Shown here: positions 53,814 to 62,514 of the stretch, piece after piece
How the letters are laid out: every line of letters begins with the position of its first letter
Position numbering within the stretch: position 1 is the first letter of the stretch
Assembly: GCA_902363455.1 (NCBI GenBank)
Contig: CABJAC010000007.1
Coordinates: forward strand, 1 to 64,000
Direction of reading: 5' to 3'
DNA length: 64,000 nt
Origin: Caryophanales bacterium
Lineage (GTDB): Bacteria; Bacillota; Bacilli; Exiguobacteriales; Exiguobacteriaceae
Made by a program: the position numbers and the translations under genes
Notes under the pieces: model-generated
Told to the model about the DNA's origin: nothing
Database searches by the model: none
The model's input: the letters and a program-made list of their open reading frames with translations, nothing else

Positions 53814-55091
53814 TTAAACCTGTTGTGTTTGAATCAGTTGTTGTTCCATTAATTGATTGACGGCCGAGACGATGGCGATTTTGACGTGACTGTACGTCAG
53901 CCCGCCCTGGACATATGCTGTATACGGCGCCCGGATCGGACCATCTGCCGATAACTCGATCGACGATCCTTGAATGAACGTCCCGGCAGCCATGATGACA
54001 TCATCGGCATACCCGGGCATATAGTCCGGAATCGGCAAGGCTTGCGCATTGACGGGAGATGCCGCTTGAATCGCCTGACAAAAGGCAATCATCGGCTCCG
54101 GTGCATGGAAGGAGACCGATTGAATCAAGTCCGTTCGTTCAACGGCGTAATGCGGAGCCGTATCGAAGCCGAACTGTTCCATCATGCTCGAGGTGAACAT
54201 CGCTCCCATCAACGCCTGACTGACCGTATGAGGTGCCATGAAGAAACCTTGGTACATGTCTTGGAGCGAATAGAGCGAGGGACCTGCCTCCGCCCCAATT
54301 CCCGGTGTCGTCATCCGGAACGACGCCCGTTCGATCAAATCACGGCGTCCGACGAGATAACCACCCGTCTTCGCAAGACCACCGCCCGGATTCTTGATCA
54401 GTGACCCCGCCATTAAATCGGCACCGACATGGGTCGGTTCAATCGTCTCGACGAATTCTCCGTAACAATTGTCGACGAAGATGATGACGTGGGGATATTT
54501 TGCTTTGATCGCTGTGATGGCTTCACCAATCTCGGCGACCGGTAAACTGCGACGCGTCGCGTATCCTTTTGAACGCTGAATCCCGACGACTTTTGTCTTG
54601 TCCGTAATTCGGGCGAGGACCGCCTCAAGATCAATCGTTTCCGCCTGCTTCATCTCGACGACGTCATAGGTGACACCGAGTTCTTTTAAGGAGCCGCGTC
54701 CGTCACCGCGGATACCGACGATTTCTTCGAGTGTATCGTACGGTTTTCCGGTGATATACAGCAGTTCATCCCCCGGCAACAATAAACCGAACAAGGCGAT
54801 GCCGATCGCATGGGTCCCGCTGATGATCTGCGCCCGGCACAGACCGGCTTCCGCACCGAAGACCGATGCGTAAATCCGCTCGAGATTATCGCGTCCTTCG
54901 TCGTTGTAACCGTAACCGGTCGACGGCATGAAGTGGAAATCACTCACTTTGTGCTCCCGAAACGCATTCAGGACACGGAACTGGTTGTGTTCCGCGACTT
55001 GCTGCGCCTTGCGGATTCCCGGTGCGATTTTTTCTTCCGCCTGCTCGACGAACGGACGGATTGTTTCATAATGCGTTAACTCTGTAAACAT
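53814..55091 (-). CDS. ynbB: PLP-dependent enzyme, YnbB (aluminium-resistance / methionine gamma-lyase-like)
   Basis: A 425-aa fold-type I PLP enzyme. The PLP-binding Lys is in SLIKNPGGGLAKTGGY, and the FVDNCYGEF segment carries the Asp that pairs with the pyridine nitrogen. It is the YnbB/aluminium-resistance family (a Cys/Met gamma-lyase relative); the substrate is not established. It lies between hflX (2-bp gap) and glnR as in B. subtilis. Confidence 0.9.
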   Translation of the reverse strand: MFTELTHYETIRPFVEQAEEKIAPGIRKAQQVAEHNQFRVLNAFREHKVSDFHFMPSTGYGYNDEGRDNLERIYASVFGAEAGLCRAQIISGTHAIGIALFGLLLPGDELLYITGKPYDTLEEIVGIRGDGRGSLKELGVTYDVVEMKQAETIDLEAVLARITDKTKVVGIQRSKGYATRRSLPVAEIGEAITAIKAKYPHVIIFVDNCYGEFVETIEPTHVGADLMAGSLIKNPGGGLAKTGGYLVGRRDLIERASFRMTTPGIGAEAGPSLYSLQDMYQGFFMAPHTVSQALMGAMFTSSMMEQFGFDTAPHYAVERTDLIQSVSFHAPEPMIAFCQAIQAASPVNAQALPIPDYMPGYADDVIMAAGTFIQGSSIELSADGPIRAPYTAYVQGGLTYSHVKIAIVSAVNQLMEQQLIQTQQV

Positions 55092-55093
55092 GC

Positions 55094-56335
55094 TTACACC
55101 TCGTATTGTTTCAATGTCGAATAAAGGCGCGTATCCTTGCGTAAATAGCCTTTTAAGGTCACGGAGCCGTCCTCTTCATATTGTTCTGTTAAATTCATCA
55201 TCACTTCTTTGGCCGGATTGTAATGCGCAAACGCATTGACTGGGATCCGGATCTCAAGATATTCGAGAATCTCACTGATTGCTTTTTCGATTTCGACGGT
55301 CAGCCGCTCGATATCCGCCGGGTCAAGAGCGGAAATCAGCAGTTTTCCACCCGTGAACAAGTCCGTCAACTGGTCTTTTTTATTAAAGACTTCGAGTTGC
55401 GGGATGTCACCGGCACCAAGTTCGTCGAGCACATCATTTGTCGTCTGCATCTGATTGAGATAATGCTCGCTTGATGCATCGATGACGTGAATGATCAAAT
55501 CGGCTTCGAGCACTTCTTCGAGTGTCGAGCGGAACGCGGCAATCAATTTCGTCGGCAGGTCCTGAATGAATCCGACCGTGTCGGTCAGCAGAATCTGTCC
55601 GCCTTCCGGTAAGTCAAACTGACGTGTCAACGGATCAAGTGTCGCGAACAATTCGTTTTTCTCGTAGGTGTCGGCATTCGTCAAACGATTGAAAATTGTT
55701 GATTTCCCGGCATTCGTATAGCCGACCAGTGCAATTTGGAACGTCTGGTTTTCTTTCCGGCGTTCCCGGTACCGGGCGCGATGGGCGACGGATGTTTCGA
55801 GTTGCTTCTTGATTTCATCCACACGACGACGGATGTGCCGGCGGTCGGTCTCAAGTTTCGATTCCCCCGGACCACGTGTCCCGATTCCGCCGCCGAGCCG
55901 CGACAGCTGCGTGCCCTGACCGCTTAAACGCGGCAACAGGTAACTCATCTGAGCGAGTTCGACTTGCAACTTCCCTTCGCGTGACTGGGCACGTCCGGCA
56001 AAGATATCGAGAATCAATTGTGTCCGGTCGATCAATTTGATTGATTCCGGATCTTCAAGAGCAATCCGGATATTTTTCATCTGACCGGGTGTGACTTCTG
56101 CATTAAAAATAATCAAATCCGGTTCGAGTTCCTGTGCTAATGCGACAAGTTCCTCAACCTTCCCTTTTCCGATAAACGTCCGGCGGTCGATCGATTGACG
56201 CTTTTGATCGAGTCGCCCTACCACGACGGCGTGCGCAGTCGTAACGAGTGCTTCAAGCTCCGCGACCGATTCTTCATAGATATGATCCGGTACACCGGGG
56301 AGCTGACAACCGACGACGATGACGCGTTCTGACAT
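55094..56335 (-). CDS. hflX: GTPase HflX
   Basis: A 413-aa ribosome-associated GTPase that splits stalled or hibernating 70S ribosomes. Features are the N-terminal GKVEELVALAQELEPDLIIFNAEVTPGQMKN, the G1 motif GYTNAGKST, and G3 DTVGFIQDLP. It ends 2 bp before ynbB, so the two are probably one operon. It is convergent with nothing, and divergent from the recombinase-like gene. Confidence 0.94.
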   Translation of the reverse strand: MSERVIVVGCQLPGVPDHIYEESVAELEALVTTAHAVVVGRLDQKRQSIDRRTFIGKGKVEELVALAQELEPDLIIFNAEVTPGQMKNIRIALEDPESIKLIDRTQLILDIFAGRAQSREGKLQVELAQMSYLLPRLSGQGTQLSRLGGGIGTRGPGESKLETDRRHIRRRVDEIKKQLETSVAHRARYRERRKENQTFQIALVGYTNAGKSTIFNRLTNADTYEKNELFATLDPLTRQFDLPEGGQILLTDTVGFIQDLPTKLIAAFRSTLEEVLEADLIIHVIDASSEHYLNQMQTTNDVLDELGAGDIPQLEVFNKKDQLTDLFTGGKLLISALDPADIERLTVEIEKAISEILEYLEIRIPVNAFAHYNPAKEVMMNLTEQYEEDGSVTLKGYLRKDTRLYSTLKQYEV

Positions 56336-56472
56336 ATAATCATTCCTTTCAAAATAACAAACCTTCTGCGTCCCTAATCATACCACATGCACCCTGTCCT
56401 CTGAACTTTTTTGGACAGGAAACATCCGTTCGGTTTATCATAAAGAAAAGCACCTAAAACAGGAGGTCCGTT

Positions 56473-57447
56473 ATGGCACGAGAACGACTCGATTATACTT
56501 TGCCGGAATTCATCGAACGGTATCTGTTCTTCCTCAGCGCAAGCGGCCGACAGGATTCGACGATCCGTCGGTACCGCTACGATTTGATTGAAATCCACCG
56601 CTACATGACCGAAGTCGACCAACCACTCGAGACGATCGACGACTTTAAGGCGATTCCGATTGAGACGTGGAAAACGTTCATCAACGAGTATTTAATCGAG
56701 GAAAAACTGTACCAACAGGCGACCGTCGCCCGAATCGTCAGTGTCCTCAACCAGGTCAACTATCAAATCCGTCAGACGAAATCAAAACTGATCGAATACG
56801 CCCAGCCGACGCATGAGCTGACGCCGCAGCATGTCGCGTCCCTTGCTGAATACGAACAATTGATCCGGACGAACCGGTCGGACCGCGGACTGACGGATCA
56901 CCAACTCGTCGCCCGTCCCTACTTGATCGACCGCAACGAATTGATTTTACGGCTCTTTTACCGTTACGGTCTTCGGGTTCACCATATCATCGGTCTGAAG
57001 ATGCAGGACTTGAATTTTGCGCAACGCGAGATGACGGTCCACGACCGGCTCGGCAATGCGTACCTGCTCCACCTCGAACGTGACGATCAAGACCTGATGC
57101 TCACGTATTTAAAGACGATACCGGAACCGGTCCGTCCGCGGTACCACTCGACTGATCCGTTTTTTGTCGCCTTTGATTTCTCACGGATGACATTCCGCTG
57201 GGTCTACAGCAAAAATGCCCCGAAACAATTGTCAATCGTCATGATCACGAAGATGATGCGCCAGTTGAATGAACGGTCGGACAATAAACGGATCATCACC
57301 CCGTCGATGTTACGCAACAGCTTCATTCTCGGAACGTATCTCGAGGAGTTGACGAAAGAGGAACGGTTGACGAAGACCTGTCTCTACAAAGAAGTTTCGC
57401 TGAGACGTTATGCGGAAGCGGTCGACGAGCTGAAAGATCTGTTGTAA
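56473..57447 (+). CDS. Tyrosine-recombinase-fold protein with altered active site
   Basis: A 324-aa protein with the layout of XerC/XerD integrases: an N-terminal SAM-like core-binding domain (FIERYLFFLSASGRQDSTIRRYRYDL) and a catalytic domain. It keeps box-I Arg168 (YRYGLRVHHIIGL), box-II Arg281 and a C-terminal Tyr313 (SLRRYAEA). The usual HxLRH reads SMLRNS, so both histidines are Ser278 and Asn282. It may bind DNA with little or no cleavage. It stands between hflX and hfq, without prophage or att site. The SD AGGAGGT precedes the ATG. Confidence 0.78.
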   Translation: MARERLDYTLPEFIERYLFFLSASGRQDSTIRRYRYDLIEIHRYMTEVDQPLETIDDFKAIPIETWKTFINEYLIEEKLYQQATVARIVSVLNQVNYQIRQTKSKLIEYAQPTHELTPQHVASLAEYEQLIRTNRSDRGLTDHQLVARPYLIDRNELILRLFYRYGLRVHHIIGLKMQDLNFAQREMTVHDRLGNAYLLHLERDDQDLMLTYLKTIPEPVRPRYHSTDPFFVAFDFSRMTFRWVYSKNAPKQLSIVMITKMMRQLNERSDNKRIITPSMLRNSFILGTYLEELTKEERLTKTCLYKEVSLRRYAEAVDELKDLL

Positions 57448-57452
57448 CAAAA

Positions 57453-57482
57453 AAGGAACAACGCCGCAGCGTTGCTCCATCA
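57453..57482 (-). terminator. hfq terminator
   Basis: On the minus strand GGAGCAACGC pairs with GCGTTGTTCC, followed by TTTTTT. Confidence 0.8.
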
Positions 57483-57486
57483 AGTA

Positions 57487-57513
57487 GGCGGCCCCCCGGC
57501 CGTCTTTTTTTAA
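57487..57513 (+). terminator. Terminator of the recombinase-like gene
   Basis: GGCGGCC pairs with GGCCGTC around CCCC, followed by TTTTTTT; it overlaps the hfq stop codon. Confidence 0.8.
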
Positions 57514-57761
57514 CGTGTGACTTCTTCCGTTTCCGTCTCTTGTTCATACAACGTCACGTTACGTGCCGGTGCGAACGTCGAGATCGCGTGTTTGTAAATC
57601 AATTGCTGTTTGCCTTCCGATTCTAAAATGACCGTGAAGTTATCAAACGATTTAATCAATCCCCGTAACTGATATCCACTGATTAAAAACACTGTCGTCG
57701 GAACCGAATCTTTTCGTAACTGATTTAAAAAATAGTCTTGAATGTTGTACGTCGCTTTCAT
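57510..57761 (-). CDS. hfq: RNA chaperone Hfq
   Basis: The Sm-like RNA chaperone (83 aa) that binds small RNAs and mRNAs. Sm1 ([29 protein letters not shown]) and the Sm2 KHAIST motif ([10 protein letters not shown]) are present. It lies 42 bp after miaA, as in B. subtilis. Confidence 0.96.
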   Translation of the reverse strand: MKATYNIQDYFLNQLRKDSVPTTVFLISGYQLRGLIKSFDNFTVILESEGKQQLIYKHAISTFAPARNVTLYEQETETEEVTR

Positions 57762-57803
57762 AAGCCCCCGTGCCCCCTCTTTTTATCTGTTTTTCTCTTC
57801 AGG

Positions 57804-58736
57804 CTACTCCGATTTAACCGCTTTCAGGAACCCTACTGTTCTATCATAGATAATTTTGAAGTTTTCTTCAAATGAAAGCCTTCCCATTTCAACCCAATTC
57901 CCGTCGAATTGATGACGGAACCATGTCAACTGCCGTTTCGCAAAGCGGCGTGTGTTTCGTTTTAATGCGTCGACAGCCGGCTCAAGCGGCGCACCGTCGA
58001 GCACAGGCATGATTTCCTTGTAGCCGATCGCCTGCATCGCTTTCGTCTCCTTGTAACCGGCTGCGACCAGTTGCTCGACTTCCGTCAGTAGTCCTTGTTC
58101 GAGCATCAGGTCGACACGCTGGTCGATCCGGGCATACAATTGGTCCCGGTCCTCCATATGTAGGACGAACAACAGACTGTCGTACAAACTCGGTTCGCTG
58201 CCCGAGGCTTGTGTTTGTCCGCTCATCGCGACTTCAATCGCCCGGACGACCCGTTGGACATTGTTCGGATGAATCGCATCCGCCCGGGTTGCATCCAGCT
58301 GCCGCAAGCGATCATGGAGGGCTTGCGCTCCCTCATCTTTGGCAAACTGTTCCAACTCCTGCCTTAATGCCTTATCTTCCGCCTGGACGGTAAATTGATA
58401 ATCATATAAAATCGCCCGGATATAAAGCCCTGTCCCGCCGACGATGATCGGCAACTTGCCTTTTGCCGCAATCTCATCGATTGCTGCTCGCGCCAACGTC
58501 TGAAAACGGGCGACACTCATCTCGTCGTCCGGCTCAACCAAATCGAGCAAATGATGCGGAATCCCTTCCATTTCTTCCTGCGTCACCTTCGCTGATCCGA
58601 TGTCCATCTGTTTGTAGACTTGAACGGAGTCACCCGAAATGATTTCGCCGTTTAATTTTTTTGCTAATTCAATCCCTGTCTTCGTTTTTCCGACGGCGGT
58701 CGGTCCAACGATGACGATGACGGGTTGTTTACTCAT
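57804..58736 (-). CDS. miaA: tRNA dimethylallyltransferase MiaA
   Basis: A 310-aa enzyme that puts a dimethylallyl group on N6 of A37 in tRNAs reading UNN codons. GPTAVGKTKTGIELAKKL is the P-loop, and SGDSVQVYKQMDIGSAK, DLVEPDDEMSVARF and IIVGGTGLY are family motifs. ATG 58736 is at the usual start. It leads an operon with hfq. Confidence 0.95.
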   Translation of the reverse strand: MSKQPVIVIVGPTAVGKTKTGIELAKKLNGEIISGDSVQVYKQMDIGSAKVTQEEMEGIPHHLLDLVEPDDEMSVARFQTLARAAIDEIAAKGKLPIIVGGTGLYIRAILYDYQFTVQAEDKALRQELEQFAKDEGAQALHDRLRQLDATRADAIHPNNVQRVVRAIEVAMSGQTQASGSEPSLYDSLLFVLHMEDRDQLYARIDQRVDLMLEQGLLTEVEQLVAAGYKETKAMQAIGYKEIMPVLDGAPLEPAVDALKRNTRRFAKRQLTWFRHQFDGNWVEMGRLSFEENFKIIYDRTVGFLKAVKSE

Positions 58737-58805
58737 GACATCACCATTCCTAGCTTATACGTGTTTGTAGTCAGTGTATCATATCTGTCTCCGGCTCAGA
58801 CACGA

Positions 58806-58838
58806 CAAAAAAACCGCCGCCTTATGAAAGGAGACGGT
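58806..58838 (-). terminator. Terminator of the 30-aa membrane protein gene
   Basis: On the minus strand AACCGTCTCCTT pairs with AAGGCGGCGGTT (one mismatch, one G-U), followed by TTTTTTT. Confidence 0.8.
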
Positions 58839-58851
58839 TCAATGAGTTCTG

Positions 58852-58944
58852 TTACACACGGCGGATGAAATCGTCGTATACCGCACTAAACACACACCAT
58901 CCACAAATGACTAAGCCTGTCAGCATAATTCCCCAATCAGCCAT
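58852..58944 (-). CDS. 30-aa single-helix membrane protein
   Basis: A 30-codon gene, ATG 58944 to TAA 58852, beginning MADWGIMLTGLVICGWC and ending DDFIRRV. It has a very strong SD (GAGGAGGTG) 5 nt before the ATG and its own terminator, so it looks like a real gene. One hydrophobic segment (about residues 5-21) with two cysteines and a positively charged end suggests a single-pass membrane peptide. Position: alone, upstream of miaA and divergent from the sRNA candidate. No family recognised. Confidence 0.65.
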   Translation of the reverse strand: MADWGIMLTGLVICGWCVFSAVYDDFIRRV

Positions 58945-59017
58945 TTTTGGCACCTCCTCTGTCGTCTTTACATACCTTTTGACAAATCCGGGCGTTCGTA
59001 AACCCTTTCCAGCAGGT

Positions 59018-59046
59018 TTGACACCAATTACTGGAATCGCTATGAT
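59018..59046 (+). promoter_or_regulatory. Strong SigA promoter of the small RNA
   Basis: -35 TTGACA (59018-59023), 17-bp spacer, -10 TATGAT (59041-59046), near-consensus. Predicted start about 59053. Confidence 0.75.
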
Positions 59047-59052
59047 AAAAGT

Positions 59053-59182
59053 ACGATTGTTACGTAGCGCAGAAGCTGACCTGCATCGGCTTCTTTGAAG
59101 AGGGACTCCCCTCTTGATTCCACGCAGATGCCCGACATCTGCAAAAAGCCCCTTTTCCGTTATGGAGAAGGGGCTTTCTTGT
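59053..59182 (+). ncRNA. Candidate small RNA, about 130 nt
   Basis: No ORF lies between the strong promoter and the terminator, but four hairpins follow in close order. H1 is AGAAGCTGA/TCGGCTTCT (59071-59094) and H2 AAGAGGG/CCCTCTT (59098-59115). H3 is GCAGATG/CATCTGC (59124-59142) and H4 the terminator AAAGCCCC.../...GGGGCTTT (59145-59177). Such density with a near-consensus promoter is the profile of an independent regulatory RNA, with hfq nearby. No known family recognised. The alternative is a long 5' leader, but no gene starts downstream on the plus strand. Confidence 0.6.
59145..59180. terminator. Bidirectional terminator (sRNA and ABC-2 operon)
   Basis: AAAGCCCCTTTTCC pairs with GGAGAAGGGGCTTT (one G-U). 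It ends the sRNA (plus) and the ABC-2 operon (minus, tail TTTTT including stem Ts). Confidence 0.75.
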
Positions 59183-59188
59183 CGTGTA

Positions 59189-60187
59189 TCAGTACATATC
59201 TTTTTGCGTGAAGTTCCAGAACGCCACGATCAACGCACCAATTGTCCAACAGAGTAAGACAGCAAGCGAGAACGGTAACGTCATTCCTTCAATCGGTGGT
59301 GCTTGTCCATCAAGGTAGTTGATTAATCCAAAGTTCACGTTGACGAGATATTTCGAACTCGTCCAACTTGAACCAAGTGTCGTCAACAATGTTCCGGAAA
59401 TCAAAACAGCCATCATGATTCCGATACCGGTTGCTGTGTTCTTGACCAGAACCGACACCATTAAGGCGATTGTCGCTACTACAGCTGTGACAATCCAGGC
59501 GAGACCGATTGCCATTAATAGGTATTCCCACATCGGAATCGTATGCACGAATTCGGTCGAGAACGTTCCGCTCGGCGAGGCTTGGAAACCGGTCAATATC
59601 GGCGCGGTCCACCCGTCATATCCAAGGACGATTCCGGAAATCGCATAACAGACGGCGGCGGTCAGGGCCATCAGCATCGATGTATACAACAACGTCGTCA
59701 GCCATTTCGCCATCAAGATTTTCCAACGCCGGACGGGACGCGACAGTAAGGTCTTGATCGTTCCGTCATTTTGCTCCCCACTGACGATATCCGCCATGAT
59801 GACAATGATGAAGAGTGGGAGAATCAGCGTCAATCCTTGGGAGAAGAAGATCCGGATGAAGGTTGGTGCCCCCGGATAGTTCGGATTGATGTCATTGTCG
59901 AGATAGTATTGATTTTGTTTTAAGTCAAACTCAAGAAACTGACGAAACTCGTCTTGAATGCTGCTTGAGGCCAAACGGTTTTGCGTATCGACGATATCTT
60001 GTTGCAATTCGACACGCCAGTCGAGTGTGCCTTGTTTCTTGATTTGCTCTTGAATGTCCCGGTACTGGGCATACGTAAACATCGAGACGAGGACAACTAA
60101 GATGATGGCGACGACGGCAAACCGCTTTTTCGAGGCAATCTTCATGACTTCGTTTCGGATCAGTCCGAGCATGTTCGGGTTACGCAA
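59189..60187 (-). CDS. ABC-2-type transporter permease
   Basis: A permease of 332 aa with six TM segments and one large extracytoplasmic loop (about residues 40-105), typical of ABC-2 exporters. The conserved segment SGEQNDGTIKTLLSRPVRRWKILMAKW is visible. It starts at TTG 60187 with AGGAGGAG upstream, and overlaps the ATPase stop by 8 bp. Substrate unknown; bacitracin/peptide exporters share this arrangement. Confidence 0.85.
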   Translation of the reverse strand: MRNPNMLGLIRNEVMKIASKKRFAVVAIILVVLVSMFTYAQYRDIQEQIKKQGTLDWRVELQQDIVDTQNRLASSSIQDEFRQFLEFDLKQNQYYLDNDINPNYPGAPTFIRIFFSQGLTLILPLFIIVIMADIVSGEQNDGTIKTLLSRPVRRWKILMAKWLTTLLYTSMLMALTAAVCYAISGIVLGYDGWTAPILTGFQASPSGTFSTEFVHTIPMWEYLLMAIGLAWIVTAVVATIALMVSVLVKNTATGIGIMMAVLISGTLLTTLGSSWTSSKYLVNVNFGLINYLDGQAPPIEGMTLPFSLAVLLCWTIGALIVAFWNFTQKDMY

Positions 60188-61100
60188 TATGATCTCCTCC
60201 TGTCAATGTGATGAAGAGATCTTCGAGCGTCTGGACTTTCCGTTCGATCGTCCACACTTCGACGCCCGCTTCAAACAATTGTTTGTTGAGCGTTGGTGTC
60301 TTACTGGCATCCATCAACGTATGGACGGTGTTCGCGTCAACGATTTCCGAGACTTGGACGTCAGGAGACGCCGACAGGATCTCGTTCGCCTTAAAGGCAT
60401 CATCGACACGCCAGTCAACACCCGGTGCAAGCGATTCAACCAGTTCTTTGACCGTTCCGACTTGAACGATCTTTCCGTAACTCATGATGGCGACACGATC
60501 CGCCAACATCTCAATCTCCGCCAGGATATGGCTCGAGACGAGGACCGATAAGCCGGTCTCATCCACTAACTTCCGGATGAACTGACGTAAATCACGGATT
60601 CCCATCGGATCGAGTCCGTTCGTCGGTTCGTCGAGAATCAAGACATCCGGGCGGCCAAGCAAGGCTTGGGCAATCCCGAGACGCTGACGCATCCCAAGGG
60701 AATACGTCCGGACTTGATCGTCGACCCGCGCTGTCAAATCGACCAAGTCGATGACTTCTTGAATCCGGGCCTCATCGACGTTTGGTAACATCCGTGAAAA
60801 GACTTGCAGATTTTCGCGCCCCGTTAAATATTTATAGAGCTCCGGGTTTTCAACGATCGAACCGATTCGTTGCATCGCTTGCACAAATTGTTTGCGCACA
60901 TCAAAGTCGCACACAGTAATTTTGCCTGATGTCGGTTTAATCAGACCGACGAGCATCCGGATGGTCGTCGTCTTTCCGGCACCGTTTGGTCCAAGGAATC
61001 CAAAGACTTCACCTGGGAAGATTTCAAATGAAATATTGTCAATGATTGTCTTTTTTCCAATGACCTTTGTGACTGATTCTAATTTTACAGTTGGTTTCAC
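60180..61100 (-). CDS. ABC transporter ATP-binding protein
   Basis: A 306-aa ATPase. Walker A GPNGAGKTTT, signature YSLGMRQRLGIA and Walker B VLILDEPTNGLD are canonical. A GTG at 61109 is in frame, but AAGAGGT sits immediately before it and fits the GTG at 61100. The C-terminal domain (DVQVSEIVDANTVHTLMD) is typical of ABC-2 drivers. It forms an operon with the permease. Confidence 0.9.
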   Translation of the reverse strand: MKPTVKLESVTKVIGKKTIIDNISFEIFPGEVFGFLGPNGAGKTTTIRMLVGLIKPTSGKITVCDFDVRKQFVQAMQRIGSIVENPELYKYLTGRENLQVFSRMLPNVDEARIQEVIDLVDLTARVDDQVRTYSLGMRQRLGIAQALLGRPDVLILDEPTNGLDPMGIRDLRQFIRKLVDETGLSVLVSSHILAEIEMLADRVAIMSYGKIVQVGTVKELVESLAPGVDWRVDDAFKANEILSASPDVQVSEIVDANTVHTLMDASKTPTLNKQLFEAGVEVWTIERKVQTLEDLFITLTGGDHIA

Positions 61101-61226
61101 GTCTCTCACCTCTTAGTATCTATTCTAGCGGAATAATGAATGATTTACCTTATCGGAACACTTCAAAACCGCACATTTCGAAAAGTTTTGCTACAATCAT
61201 AGTAACAGCAAAAGGAGGAACGGTTC

Positions 61227-61991
61227 ATGAAACGATATGTTTGGCCACTTTTTTTAGTAGTTTCTCTTATTCTAACGGCAGTCTTCGGGTACGGTTTCGC
61301 CAGTGCCTATAACGATGTCGTCAATCCACCAAAACGAGCCGTCTTGACTCCAACCAAGGAAGAGCCGGTCAAAAAAGGCGGGACGTACGTCGCGCTGGGT
61401 GACTCCCTGACACGTGGTGTCGGTGCCTCAAACGGAAACAGTTATGCCGCCATCGTCGGTCGCGATCTTGTCAAAAACGATCGTGTCGAACGTTTCCAAA
61501 ATCTAGCCGTCAGCGGAGCACGGACGGAGGATCTCTTAAAACAGCTCGAACAAAAAGAAGTCCGTCGGACGTTGTCGCAAGCAAAAGTCATTTCGGTGAC
61601 AATCGGCGGGAATGATTTGTTTAACCGCGGTGAAGGTGTCGCAAACTTTGATGCCAAAAAAACAGCAGCCACGATCGAGACTGCTCAAAACAATCTGGCA
61701 AAAACCTTCAGCATCTTACGGGAAGAAAATCCGGATGCCGTCATCTTCTATGTCGGACTGTATAATCCGTTCCGTGCAAGCGAAAACGGAGAAGCGTTTG
61801 ACGCCATTGTTCAAGAGTGGAATGCTAAATCACGGACACTCGGTCTCAAACATGATATTGAAATCATCGATACGTTTAACCTCGTACGTGATGTCAAACG
61901 TGATCTATCAAGCGACCAGTTCCATCCAAACGATGCCACATATGAAGACATCGCCAACGCAGCCATTCTTGCTGTCGAAAAACGTTTTTAA
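61227..61991 (+). CDS. Secreted GDSL/SGNH hydrolase
   Basis: A 254-aa esterase with an N-terminal signal/TM (residues about 7-26). SGNH blocks are complete: I GDSLTRGVG, II (FQNLAVSGA), III GGNDLF and V DQFHPND. It is likely to act on lipid or peptidoglycan esters outside the cell. The SD AAAGGAGG precedes the ATG. A -10-like TACAAT with a TG extension lies at about 61188-61196. A terminator follows. Confidence 0.88.
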   Translation: MKRYVWPLFLVVSLILTAVFGYGFASAYNDVVNPPKRAVLTPTKEEPVKKGGTYVALGDSLTRGVGASNGNSYAAIVGRDLVKNDRVERFQNLAVSGARTEDLLKQLEQKEVRRTLSQAKVISVTIGGNDLFNRGEGVANFDAKKTAATIETAQNNLAKTFSILREENPDAVIFYVGLYNPFRASENGEAFDAIVQEWNAKSRTLGLKHDIEIIDTFNLVRDVKRDLSSDQFHPNDATYEDIANAAILAVEKRF

Positions 61992-61996
61992 TCAAA

Positions 61997-62040
61997 AAGG
62001 GTTACCTGGAGCGACATCTGTGCTCCGGTAACCCTTTTAT
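61997..62040 (+). terminator. GDSL gene terminator
   Basis: AAAGGGTTACC..GGAGC pairs with GCTCC..GGTAACCCTTT, followed by TTT. Confidence 0.85.
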
Positions 62041-62105
62041 TGCGTAAAATATCCATCGTAAAACTTTTGATGCTTTTGGATTCGAAGATCCTTTGAATAA
62101 ATTGA

Positions 62106-62489
62106 TTAAAATTCATCATAGGGGATGATCACGAAATCTTCTTTTGAAAGACCTGTTCCCTTATCCAATTTGTACTCTTCAATCAAATCTAAAAAATAAG
62201 CAGTCGTTTTTTGCAAGGATTCTTCAACGGTCAGACCATATCCGATTCCACCTTCATGGTTACCGTCCGGATCCCTCAATCTTAAATTGGTGTATCCAGT
62301 AAATCCGATTTCTTCCGGAGCATCGTCGTTATTGTAATTCGTTTCATAAATTTTCACTTTAAATGCCCCGTAATGAATCGTATCCCCTGCATAAATCGTT
62401 TCAAAAAATCTTAAAGCCGTGATATCAAATTCCGCGACAAACTTTTCGATCATGTCGACACGGTTGATTCTGATGTCTTTAAAGTCCAA
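62106..62489 (-). CDS. Hypothetical protein (about 127 aa)
   Basis: A soluble, acidic protein of unrecognised family. GCAGGAGG lies before two TTG codons, 62492 and 62489; spacing favours 62489, and no ATG start is available. Segments include EEIGFTGYTNLRLRDPDGNHEGGIGYGLTVEESLQ, a possible ubiquitous beta-hairpin. It starts 22 bp after the stop of the DoxX-like gene and is probably co-transcribed with it. Confidence 0.62.
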   Translation of the reverse strand: MDFKDIRINRVDMIEKFVAEFDITALRFFETIYAGDTIHYGAFKVKIYETNYNNDDAPEEIGFTGYTNLRLRDPDGNHEGGIGYGLTVEESLQKTTAYFLDLIEEYKLDKGTGLSKEDFVIIPYDEF

Positions 62490-62514
62490 CAAATAACCTC
62501 CTGCAACAACTTAC

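Noticed and set aside
59053..59182. Riboswitch or T-box leader for the 30-aa gene on the minus strand
   Set aside because: The best promoter is on the plus strand and the terminator lies in the wrong place for a minus-strand leader.
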